64,000 bases of DNA from Bacteroidia bacterium. Its GTDB lineage: Bacteria; Bacteroidota; Bacteroidia; Cytophagales; JAAEPT01. Position 1 is the stretch's first letter, and each line of letters opens with the position of its first letter. Position numbers and translations under genes: made by a program. The stretch is from the NCBI GenBank assembly GCA_030431525.1, contig JAUIJC010000015.1, positions 1 to 64,000 of the forward strand. Reading direction: 5' to 3'. Shown piece after piece: positions 26,978 to 35,901 of this stretch. The notes under the pieces were generated by a model. It worked only from the letters and a program-made list of their open reading frames with translations. It had not been told where the DNA came from and did not search any database.

Positions 26978-28843
26978 ATGTTTCCAGAATACGACGTGAT
27001 TGTGGTGGGCGCAGGCCACGCAGGATGCGAGGCAGCAGCCGCAGCGGCCAACATGGGCTCCAAGGTTTTGCTGGCCACCATGAACATGAACACCATCGCC
27101 ATGATGTCCTGTAACCCTGCCATGGGTGGTGTTGCCAAAGGTCAAATCCTTAGGGAAATTGACGCCCTTGGCGGACAGTCAGGCATCATCGCCGACAAAT
27201 CGGCTATCCAGTTCAGGATGCTCAACCGCTCGAAAGGCCCCGCCATGTGGAGCCCTCGGACACAAAATGACCGCTTCCGTTTCGCGGAGGAATGGCGCTG
27301 GAAATTGGAGCAAACCCCGAATGTGGACTTCTGGCAAGAGACCGTTACAGGCATTGTCGTGAAGGACGGCAGGGCAGTTGGCGTACGCACTGGCTTGGGT
27401 ATTGAAATCCCCGGAAAGACAGTCATCCTCACGAACGGCACCTTCCTGAACGGCTTGATCCATATCGGTGAAAAGCGTTTTGGAGGTGGACGAACAGGGG
27501 AGAAGGCCGCCAGCGGATTGACTGAACAGCTCGTAGAACTAGGCTTTGAGGCTGGACGAATGAAGACCGGAACACCACCACGTGTGGATGGCCGAAGCCT
27601 CAACTGGTCGGTGATGGAGGAGCAGGCTGGTGACGAGAACCCAAGCAAGTTCTCCTACTCGGACGAGACCACTCCATTGACAGAACAGCGTCCTTGCCAC
27701 GTCACCTACACTAACGCTGAGGTGCATGAAATCCTCAAAACTGGGTTTGAGAAATCGCCCATGTTCCAAGGTCGCATCAAGGGTTTGGGACCAAGATATT
27801 GCCCTTCCATTGAAGACAAAATCAACCGCTTTGCCGACAAAACACGCCACCAGATTTTTGTTGAGCCAGAAGGGTGGAACACAGTAGAGGTCTATGTCAA
27901 TGGCTTCTCAAGCTCACTTCCTGAGGACGTACAATACAAGGCTTTGACCAAAATCCCAGGATTCGAGAACGCCAAAATGTTCCGTCCAGGATACGCCATT
28001 GAATACGATTTCTTCCCACCAACACAGCTCGAACTTACGCTTGAAACCAAGTTGGTGAAGAACCTTTACTTCGCTGGACAGATCAACGGAACGACAGGCT
28101 ATGAGGAAGCGGCGGGACAAGGAATCATGGCGGCCATCAATGCCCATAACCGTGTCCACGACAAAGAAGAAATCATTCTGAAGCGCTCTGAGGCGTATAT
28201 CGGTGTACTTATCGATGACTTGGTGAACAAGGGCACGAACGAGCCTTACCGAATGTTTACTTCGCGCGCAGAGTACCGCATCTTGCTCCGCCAAGACAAC
28301 GCTGACCTTCGCTTGACTGCTCTCGGACACCAACTTGGATTGGCCACGGACGAGCGCTACAACCAGATGCGCCAAAAGGATCAAGACATCAAAGACTTGG
28401 TCAACCAATTTGGTCAGCACCGCCTCACGCCGGATGAAATCAACCCAGCCTTAGAGGAATTGGGCACAAGTAAAATCAAGGAAACAACACGCTTGATGAA
28501 CCTCTTGAAGCGTCCGCAAGTGAGCTTCGAGGAGTTGGCCGACCGCGTTCCATCCATCGGGGAATACCTTGAAAAGTATCAGGAATCCACTCTGGAATCA
28601 GCCTTGGTGAATGTGAAGTACCAAGACTATATCGACAAGGAAGCCGAGATGGCGGACAAGATGAAGCGCTTGGAAGACCTCAATATTCCAGCCTCATTGG
28701 ACTACCACGAGATTCACGGCATCTCAAGCGAGGGCAAGCAAAAGCTATCCACCGCCAAGCCGAGAACCTTGGGACAAGCCTCCCGCATCAGCGGAGTTTC
28801 CCAGTCTGATGTTTCGGTCTTGATGATGTATATGAATCGATAA
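26978..28843 (+). CDS. mnmG: tRNA uridine-5-carboxymethylaminomethyl modification enzyme MnmG (GidA)
   Basis: YDVIVVGAGHAGCEAAAAAANMGSKVLL, CNPAMGGVAKGQILREIDALGG, GQINGTTGYEEAAGQGIMAAINA, RMFTSRAEYRILLRQDNAD; start at MFPEYDVIV. Confidence 0.98.
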   Translation: MFPEYDVIVVGAGHAGCEAAAAAANMGSKVLLATMNMNTIAMMSCNPAMGGVAKGQILREIDALGGQSGIIADKSAIQFRMLNRSKGPAMWSPRTQNDRFRFAEEWRWKLEQTPNVDFWQETVTGIVVKDGRAVGVRTGLGIEIPGKTVILTNGTFLNGLIHIGEKRFGGGRTGEKAASGLTEQLVELGFEAGRMKTGTPPRVDGRSLNWSVMEEQAGDENPSKFSYSDETTPLTEQRPCHVTYTNAEVHEILKTGFEKSPMFQGRIKGLGPRYCPSIEDKINRFADKTRHQIFVEPEGWNTVEVYVNGFSSSLPEDVQYKALTKIPGFENAKMFRPGYAIEYDFFPPTQLELTLETKLVKNLYFAGQINGTTGYEEAAGQGIMAAINAHNRVHDKEEIILKRSEAYIGVLIDDLVNKGTNEPYRMFTSRAEYRILLRQDNADLRLTALGHQLGLATDERYNQMRQKDQDIKDLVNQFGQHRLTPDEINPALEELGTSKIKETTRLMNLLKRPQVSFEELADRVPSIGEYLEKYQESTLESALVNVKYQDYIDKEAEMADKMKRLEDLNIPASLDYHEIHGISSEGKQKLSTAKPRTLGQASRISGVSQSDVSVLMMYMNR

Positions 28844-28849
28844 GGAGTA

Positions 28850-28947
28850 GTTTTTTAACCACGGAGAAAGGAAGGAAAGGAGACAATTGTAGTTCAAAAA
28901 AGAGAATATTATTTGCTCCCCTTCTCCCTTTCTCTGTGGTTAAAAAC
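28850..28947. repeat. TAACCACGGA-family inverted repeat, copy B
   Basis: TTTTTTAACCACGGAGAAAGGAAGGAAAGGAG...CTCCCTTTCTCTGTGGTTAAAAA. Confidence 0.8.
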
Positions 28948-28970
28948 TCTCCTTTTCTATAGGCGCATAG

Positions 28971-29016
28971 AAAAGCCACCTTCCAAAGCTTAAAGCTGTT
29001 GGCAGGTGGCTTTTTT
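28971..29016 (+). terminator. Rho-independent terminator
   Basis: AAAAGCCACC...GGTGGCTTTTTT. Confidence 0.75.
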
Positions 29017-29089
29017 AGTGTCCATACTTTGGAACATCCCTTCGGGAAACTTCTGTATTTTTGGCGAATAGAAACGGAAACTTTCCCAC

Positions 29090-30673
29090 ATGAACATACA
29101 TCAAGGCCTACGCTTGGGAATCATAGCAGGGGCGCTCACCACCCTCTATTCCTGTGCCAACGTCAAGGCTCCAACTGGCGGTCCAAAGGACGTCACACCG
29201 CCCCAATGGATGGAACAGGCCTCCATTCCGAGACCTGACAACAACACCAACTTTAGGGGCACCACCTTGCGCTTGGTTTTCGACGAGCGCATCCAACTAA
29301 AAAATTTCAATAAGGAAGTCCTTATTACCCCACACGTTCCTACGAGCAAGCTAAAACCGTCAGTCAAAAAAAATGTACTGACCATCGAATTGCTTGAGCC
29401 ACTCAAAGACAGCACCACCTACACCATCAACTTCGGCAACTCCATCCAAGACATTACGGAGAAAAACCCAGCCGAAAATGTAGTCCTCGCCTTTAGTACA
29501 GGTCCTGAAATTGACTCCCTCAAAATCTCTGGAAGGGTATACGACAACATGACCCAAGCGCCAAAGGAAAACATCATCGTCGGACTTTACGCTGATACTG
29601 ACAGTTTGGACATTGATGCGGAGCGACCGATCTATTTCACAAAGACGAGTGCTTCTGGCAGTTACAAACTGGAATATTTGAAGCATGGCACATACCGCAT
29701 GTATGCCTTGGAGGATGGCGACAACAACTATAAATACAAGGGCGGAGAATTCATCGGGGTCTTAGAAAATCCACTTCGATTGAACAAAGACACCATCGGC
29801 GTTGATTTCAATTTGTTCCAAAATCCTCAAGTCAAGGACCTCAGTTTTTATGGTCCCAAAAAGGATAACAACCAATTGATCCTTGATTTTACCCGTCCAC
29901 TCACGGACTACAAAGTCACTCCGTCAATGGAGGAAAAGCTGGAAGAAGGCGGAAAAAAGCTTCGACTCTACAACGCCTTCCCAGCGGAAGACAGCATCCA
30001 AATTCAACTCTCAGTAACAGATTCCTTGCAAGAAAGTCTGGACACCACCTTGATGTTGAAATTCCCAGCTGATCCGAAGCCAACAAAAATCTCTGCGGTA
30101 TTGCCTGAGGATCACCTGCAATTCAGGGATTCCATTTCGATTAAATTGGAGTTCTCGGACTTGGTCACCAAAAGGAAAAGCATCTCGCTGAAGGATAACT
30201 TGGGCAATGAATTTCCACAGGTCAATCCATTCAACCCTGATCACTTTCATGAGATCACCATTAAGACCAACGAAAAACACGGCGATAGCCTGTGGCTCAA
30301 AATTCCTGACGGCGCATTTATGAGCGTCTATGGTGATACGGTAAAAGGGGACAGCATTTTGTTCACCACCAAAAAGGCCACGGACTATGGCACCTTGGCT
30401 GGCACCGTAAGTACCTCCAAGCCTCATTTCTTCCTGCAATTGCTCAACAGCTCAGGGGAGATCGTAAAAGTCACGCAGGAAAAGGAATTTCGTTGGCAGT
30501 ACCTGAAGGGAGGCGAATATCGCTTCAGGGTATTGGTGGATGAAAACGGCGATGGGAAATACGAGGAAGGAAACTTTGAGACACGCACTCCTCCTGAGCC
30601 AGTGATTATTCTCAAGGATAAGTTCCAACTGATCCCTAACTGGGAAATGGATAATGTGAAGATTAGTTTTTAA
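29090..30673 (+). CDS. Ig-like (SbsA-type) domain lipoprotein
   Basis: GALTTLYSCANVKAPTGGPKDVTPP lipobox; LRLVFDERIQLKNFNKEVLITP...KDSTTYTINFGNSIQDITEKNP. Confidence 0.8.
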   Translation: MNIHQGLRLGIIAGALTTLYSCANVKAPTGGPKDVTPPQWMEQASIPRPDNNTNFRGTTLRLVFDERIQLKNFNKEVLITPHVPTSKLKPSVKKNVLTIELLEPLKDSTTYTINFGNSIQDITEKNPAENVVLAFSTGPEIDSLKISGRVYDNMTQAPKENIIVGLYADTDSLDIDAERPIYFTKTSASGSYKLEYLKHGTYRMYALEDGDNNYKYKGGEFIGVLENPLRLNKDTIGVDFNLFQNPQVKDLSFYGPKKDNNQLILDFTRPLTDYKVTPSMEEKLEEGGKKLRLYNAFPAEDSIQIQLSVTDSLQESLDTTLMLKFPADPKPTKISAVLPEDHLQFRDSISIKLEFSDLVTKRKSISLKDNLGNEFPQVNPFNPDHFHEITIKTNEKHGDSLWLKIPDGAFMSVYGDTVKGDSILFTTKKATDYGTLAGTVSTSKPHFFLQLLNSSGEIVKVTQEKEFRWQYLKGGEYRFRVLVDENGDGKYEEGNFETRTPPEPVIILKDKFQLIPNWEMDNVKISF

Positions 30674-30721
30674 AATACGATGGGTATCACCTGCCAACAG
30701 CCGTAGGCTTTTGCATTATGT

Positions 30722-30742
30722 CGGTAGGTATAAAACCTACCG
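30722..30742. repeat. Inverted repeat CGGTAGGTATAAAACCTACCG
   Basis: 8-bp perfect arms; core shared with 7294-7312. Confidence 0.75.
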
Positions 30743-30785
30743 CTATTGACATTGTGTAGTTCGCAAATGCTGTATCCATAGCGTC

Positions 30786-30803
30786 GTCCGCCAGCTGGCG
30801 GAC
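30786..30803. repeat. Perfect 18-nt palindrome GTCCGCCAGCTGGCGGAC
   Basis: Read directly. Confidence 0.9.
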
Positions 30804-30827
30804 AACGTCGTTGCCCCCACAAAACAG

Positions 30828-30855
30828 AAAGTCCTGCAAATCGCAGGACTTTTTT
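30828..30855. terminator. Rho-independent terminator
   Basis: AAAGTCCTGC...GCAGGACTTTTTT. Confidence 0.75.
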
Positions 30856-30929
30856 CATTTCCACACGTTTTCCTTCATTTCCCCTCCACTTTTCCCCACT
30901 CATTCTTTTCATGTAGGATATCCCCAATT

Positions 30930-31980
30930 TTTGAAAAACTTCCTTTGGGATAAGAGGGAATTTGAAAGCTTATCAACTGCCAAATGGTGGATAAGTCCAC
31001 ATGAAAGATTCTCTCCGAAACGCATGAATCTTATCCAAAGCCTAAGTACCACTTATCCACATTTCAGGAAAAAGCGGGGGATAAGTAGGCACTTTTCATC
31101 CAAAATCTGTGGACAACCCCAAATTCCACCAAAACGAGCGGTTTTATGGTTAGTCAATTCACAAGTCAGAACTCCCTCACTTTATCCACAAAATCAACAC
31201 ATGCAAAAACAGTTATCCACCAGTTGTGGATACGTGTATGGATTCCATGTGAATGACTGCTTTGTCCATCCATTGTCAACAAGAGCTTGGTGGATAAATG
31301 AGATGAGGAGAATAACCCAATAACTGCCAATAAATTTCAAATCCTGAACAGGTACTTGTGGATAAGCAAGAACAACTTGGTGGATAAGTCAGGAAAAAGC
31401 TGGGGATAACCCTGTGGAAAATTCATTTTTATCAAAAATCACGGATTCAGACACTGTACCTTCTCGATGTATCAAAAATTTCAACTTCGGATAAATCATC
31501 TGAGTTATCCACAGATTTTGGGATTGAATTGTGAGTTATCCCATAGCTGTTGGGCATAAAAATCCGAGCTTTTCGAAAATTCGAAGTGGATGTAGAATAA
31601 TGGGGGAAAACCGCTGGATTTTGATCGCTTTTGGAAAAGACTAAAAACAATTTCCACATCCCCTGTTGATAAGTGCCTTTTTCATGGGGATAGACTGTTA
31701 ACAGTTGTGGGGATAATGGGGGTAGGGGGGGTGTGGATAAGTAAGGTGTGTGGAAAAACTTAACTTTTCAACAACAGATTACCACCCTTTTCCACCTGTA
31801 TGGTGAACTTCCACTTGGGGGATAAAATCCAATAATTTGGGGATTGTATTGTGGGTAACCAATTCTTAAAAATACGTAAACACCTGTATTACAAATAGAT
31901 AGTAAATAAATGCAGTGAGGATAACATTTAGGTGGATAACTCTAAAAATTGTGGATAACTTCACTTATTCACATATCCAC
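30930..31980. promoter_or_regulatory. oriC: Putative chromosomal replication origin (oriC)
   Basis: About 1 kb without a convincing gene; perfect TTATCCACA at 31053-31061(+), 31182-31190(+), 31357-31365(-), 31505-31513(+), 31732-31740(-), 31950-31958(-); TTATCCACC at 30986-30994(-), 31213-31221(+), 31289-31297(-), 31379-31387(-), 31931-31939(-); AT-rich 31861-31910 (10 G/C of 50). Confidence 0.88.
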
Positions 31981-32002
31981 CGCCTTAACAATAATAATAG
32001 GG

Positions 32003-33856
32003 ATGGGAAATAATAAATTAACTATACACTTAAGGAACCTAAGAATAGGAGGAATACTCCTTACCATGTTTCTTCTCTTCAGCACACACAAGCTCCATGC
32101 CCAACGGAGCGAGGAGAAGTTTCAGGTGGCTGAGGCCTATTTCGAGAAAGGCGATTATGAGAAGGCTTTGCTGAACTATGAGGACCTTGTTCGAAAATCT
32201 GATTATCGCAATAAGGCGTACGAGCATTACCGCATTTGCCTAATCGAGTTGAAACAGACCAAGGACTTAGAGAAGTTTCTGAAGAAGCAAGTGAAGTCCG
32301 AGCCAGAGAACTTGAGCTATCAGGTGGATTATGTGCTGGCCCAGCGCATGAACGGGTCTGGGAATTTTGAGAAGGACATCGACAAACTGATCGATGAGAA
32401 TAAGAAAAACCCTTTGGCCATGGATGATTTGGCCGAGGCGTTTATGCACCGTGGAATGGTGGACCAAACCATCCAACTCTTTTTGGTGGCCAGAAAGCAG
32501 GAACGTGAGGATACACGCTACGCCGAGGAATTAGCCCTCCTATACGAGAAAAAGGGTCAGAAGAAGGAAATGGTCAACGAGCTGATGAACCTCCTTCAGG
32601 GACAGCCTCAGCGCATCGAGGAGGTGCAAAACCGTTTGCAGGTGAGTCTGGATGACGAGGAGGACTACGAAATGCTCGTGAGCGCACTCTATGAAGGCCT
32701 CAAGGCCGATCCAAAATCATTGGTCTATCCAGAGATGCTCGTGTGGTATCATCTTCAGCAAAACGATTTCCAAGGCGCCTTTCCGCAGGCTCGCTCCCTC
32801 GACAAGCGAAAAATGCAACAGGGCGAGGAGATGATGAAAATCGGGGAGATGGCCATGAAGCATGGGGATTACAACGGGGCCTTGCTCTATTTCAACTACG
32901 TGGCCCAAGGGAATTATGCCTACAATCGGGTGATTCAGGCCAGAAAAAGGGCCATTGACGCCCGTGAGATGCAGGTTCGCAATACGTATCCACCTGACTT
33001 GCCGAAAATCTTGGCGTTGTCGCAGGAATACGAAAACCTGTTGGTGGAAGCACGGGACGGCAACCAGCGTTTGGAGATTCAGCGAAAAATAGCCCTTCTA
33101 AGGGCCTTTTACCTCGGAGAGTACGCAGAGGGCATCAAAATACTGGAACGTGCCTTAGACGAGCCCAGAGCGAGCAACAGGAGCAAGGCGGAGGCCAAGC
33201 TGGAACTCGGAGATGTGTATTTGTTCAAAGGCGTGCCTTGGCAGTCGGCATTGCTCTATGCACAGGTCGAAAAGGACTTCAAGGATTCTCCCATCGCCCA
33301 CGAGGCCAAATTGCGTGGCGCCAAGCTGTCCTACTTCACTGGCGATTTTGAGTTGGCCAAAGCCCATTTGGATGTGCTAAAGCTCGCTACCACCCGTGAA
33401 ATCGCTAACGACGCCTTGGCCCTGAGCCTCCTGATCCAAGATAATCTCGCCCTCGATACCGTGAAAACTACCATGTCGCAATACGCCCGTGCCGACCTCT
33501 TGGTGTATCAGGGCAAGCTGGATCCCGCTTTGGTAGTGTTCGACAGCCTTTTGGCGGAATATCCGAACCACTCGCTGGTGGATGAAACCCAGTGGCAAAG
33601 GGCCTCCATTTTTATGAAAAAGGGCCAATACCAACAGGCTTTTGAGGCTTATGATTACATCGCCTCAAAATACAAGCGGGATATCCTCACCGACGATGCC
33701 CTGTTTGCCTCAGCAACGCTTTTGGAGGAGCATCTGGGCGATAAGTCACAGGCCATGGAGCGCTATAAGAAAATCCTTATGGAGTTCGCTGGAAGCGTTC
33801 ATGTGGCCGAGGCGAGGAAACGTTATCGGAAATTGCGGGGGGATAAGAATCAGTGA
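32003..33856 (+). CDS. Secreted tetratricopeptide-repeat protein
   Basis: Signal peptide LTMFLLFSTHKLHAQ; VAEAYFEKGDYEKALLNYEDLV, FMKKGQYQQAFEAYDYIASKYK; start at MGNNKLT. Confidence 0.88.
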   Translation: MGNNKLTIHLRNLRIGGILLTMFLLFSTHKLHAQRSEEKFQVAEAYFEKGDYEKALLNYEDLVRKSDYRNKAYEHYRICLIELKQTKDLEKFLKKQVKSEPENLSYQVDYVLAQRMNGSGNFEKDIDKLIDENKKNPLAMDDLAEAFMHRGMVDQTIQLFLVARKQEREDTRYAEELALLYEKKGQKKEMVNELMNLLQGQPQRIEEVQNRLQVSLDDEEDYEMLVSALYEGLKADPKSLVYPEMLVWYHLQQNDFQGAFPQARSLDKRKMQQGEEMMKIGEMAMKHGDYNGALLYFNYVAQGNYAYNRVIQARKRAIDAREMQVRNTYPPDLPKILALSQEYENLLVEARDGNQRLEIQRKIALLRAFYLGEYAEGIKILERALDEPRASNRSKAEAKLELGDVYLFKGVPWQSALLYAQVEKDFKDSPIAHEAKLRGAKLSYFTGDFELAKAHLDVLKLATTREIANDALALSLLIQDNLALDTVKTTMSQYARADLLVYQGKLDPALVVFDSLLAEYPNHSLVDETQWQRASIFMKKGQYQQAFEAYDYIASKYKRDILTDDALFASATLLEEHLGDKSQAMERYKKILMEFAGSVHVAEARKRYRKLRGDKNQ

Positions 33857-33876
33857 TAGAGGATTGGAATTAATAG

Positions 33877-33916
33877 AAACCCCCGTTGCGTTCGGATGAA
33901 TGCAACGGGGGTTTTT
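33877..33916 (+). terminator. Rho-independent terminator
   Basis: AAACCCCCGTTGC...GCAACGGGGGTTTTT. Confidence 0.85.
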
Positions 33917-34089
33917 GTTGAAAAGTCGGGAGACTTTAGGGAGGAGCGCTACGCTGAACTCCTGCGCCAGTGGGACGGCACGAAAGCTATGGAGACATAT
34001 CGGACCACCTTCGGGTGGTTTTTTTATGCTCTTCCCCTTATAAATACAGTGCCCTATCTTTGTGGATAAAATGCACACATAAACCTACA

Positions 34090-34815
34090 ATGAAGAAATA
34101 CATCACCTCCCTATTTGTAAGTATCGCATTTCTAAGTTTATACGCTTGTTCAGCAGACAAATCCGTTTCTGGTGAAAAGAAAGGAACTGCTACTCAAGTA
34201 GCCATATTAAAAGGAAAAGTAAAGACTGTTAAAACGGAAAAGTATGAAGCTATTGAGCGAGTTGGTGAAATTGAAAAAGGGTCACTGAAAGGAAAATACA
34301 CATATAAATTCGATGAGAAGGAAAGTCAAGTGGTAAAGATCGAACACAACTACCAAGGTTTTCCAGTTTTTGAATATTTATATAAAAGAGATGATAAGGG
34401 GAATCGAATAGAATGGTCTAAATACAGCTCCAATGGGGTGATGGAATGGAAAGAAACCTATAAATACGATGAGCAAGGGAATGAAATAGAAAAGGATCAT
34501 TACAACTCCGATGGATCTTTGTATCGAAAATGGACCCATAAATACGATGACAAAGGGAATAAAATAGAAGAGGTTTCATGCAACCCTAAAGGAGACAGGT
34601 ATTCGAAAAAAAAAATTAAATACGATGAGCTTGGGAATAAAATAGAAGAAGAAGAGACTAAATACTATTCCGATGGGGCGTTGGAACTAACATGGACCAG
34701 TGAATATGAATTGGACAACCATGGGAATTGGACAAAAAGAATAAAATATGAATACAACGGATCAATTAAAACAGCCATTGAAATAACAGAACGAGAAATC
34801 ACATACTGGGATTGA
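34090..34815 (+). CDS. Lipoprotein with YD-like repeats
   Basis: SIAFLSLYACSADKS lipobox; repeats YKYDEQGNEIEKDHYNSDGSLYRKW / HKYDDKGNKIEEVSCNPKGDRY / IKYDELGNKIEEEETKYYSDGAL. Confidence 0.8.
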   Translation: MKKYITSLFVSIAFLSLYACSADKSVSGEKKGTATQVAILKGKVKTVKTEKYEAIERVGEIEKGSLKGKYTYKFDEKESQVVKIEHNYQGFPVFEYLYKRDDKGNRIEWSKYSSNGVMEWKETYKYDEQGNEIEKDHYNSDGSLYRKWTHKYDDKGNKIEEVSCNPKGDRYSKKKIKYDELGNKIEEEETKYYSDGALELTWTSEYELDNHGNWTKRIKYEYNGSIKTAIEITEREITYWD

Positions 34816-34994
34816 TTATATGCATCACAAAAAAAGGACTACTCAAATGGGTGGCCCTTTTTTGATACCACGGGTTCACAGTATCCTTGCATCCTACCTC
34901 TTACTCCCCAGCTTTCGTGGTTTGCTACAAAAGAGCCTGTGCGAGTGAGGATAAGGTTCTTCAAGGAATTCTTGATAACTTAGGATTTTAAATT

Positions 34995-35489
34995 ATGAAA
35001 AAAGTAAATGGGTTAATCTCTGCAGATATCACGGAGAAATTTCCTTCAGGTTTTTGTGTTGAAGATTTATTTGACTATGTGTCAAACAAGGTTAATATAG
35101 AAGGTATTCTTTCTGTTGCCGGCATATTATGTCCTGACTTTATTATTGAGGACAACTATGTATTACTTGGTTCTAACTATAGTACTTATTTGAGGTTTAA
35201 GGGTAATATGCCTTTTGGTAATGACAAGATAAGTATAGAAAGATTTGTTAACAATTTGTCGTTGTCTGATTTTTTTTACGAGAAAAATAGTGATAATGAA
35301 GTTTTTTTAATTCTTCCAAGTGAAGAAGATATTTTTCTATATGTCAAGTTTGCTTATGTTTTGAAGTTTTTTTGGGAACGACGATTAAAGGAAATATTTC
35401 CAGAAAAAATATTTTGTTTTGAGATATCAGATGATGGTATCCTTGATGAGGATGGCGTTTGTATCACCTTTTATGAAACTTCCCACTAA
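34995..35489 (+). CDS. Hypothetical low-GC protein
   Basis: ORF of 164 aa; 18 G/C of 60 in 35041-35100, lower than neighbours. Confidence 0.6.
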   Translation: MKKVNGLISADITEKFPSGFCVEDLFDYVSNKVNIEGILSVAGILCPDFIIEDNYVLLGSNYSTYLRFKGNMPFGNDKISIERFVNNLSLSDFFYEKNSDNEVFLILPSEEDIFLYVKFAYVLKFFWERRLKEIFPEKIFCFEISDDGILDEDGVCITFYETSH

Positions 35490-35519
35490 TGGTCCAATGG
35501 CGCATATAATTTAGTTACG

Positions 35520-35703
35520 GCCTCTGTCGCGTTTTTTAACGCGTTCGAAACAGTAAATAGCATTTTGAATGCTTTAGTATAGGCTGTTTGGGACATTGGA
35601 AATATTGCGGACGGTTTCGGACGCTTTTCAAAAGCGCCCGAGTATGCTGGGCTGTTTATGTTGATAAATGCGGGTTATCCCTTTAGCTCTTCGGACCTTT
35701 AAT
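35520..35703 (+). pseudogene. Possible remnant of a coding sequence
   Basis: In-frame continuation after the 35489 stop reads WSNGAYNLVTASVAFFNAFETVNSILNALV*AVWDIGNIADGFGRFSKAPEYAGLFMLINAGYPFSSSDL*. Confidence 0.3.
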
Positions 35704-35710
35704 CATCAAA

Positions 35711-35760
35711 CAAGAAAACCCCACTGCAACCGAATTAGGCTGTTGCAGTGGGGTTTCTTG
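35711..35760 (+). terminator. Hairpin terminator
   Basis: CAAGAAAACCCCACTGCAAC...GTTGCAGTGGGGTTTCTTG. Confidence 0.8.
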
Positions 35761-35901
35761 TATCCAAGCCATCTAATCCAATTGATGTAGCCTTTTCCCA
35801 TAAACCCCTTCATTCAAAGCCACGTTTGAAATACTACTTGCCTACAACGATTCGGCACAGCATAAGCAAACTACAATGCTCAACATCAAAGGTTGAAAAG
35901 G

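Noticed and set aside
30811-31323. ORF of 170 aa inside the DnaA-box region
   Set aside because: No recognisable domain; composition follows repeated TTATCCAC words; overlaps the putative oriC. Same reasoning for ORF 31447-31659.
34090-34815. Full Rhs/polymorphic toxin
   Set aside because: Only a few YD-like repeats in a 242-aa lipoprotein, without core shell or toxin domain.
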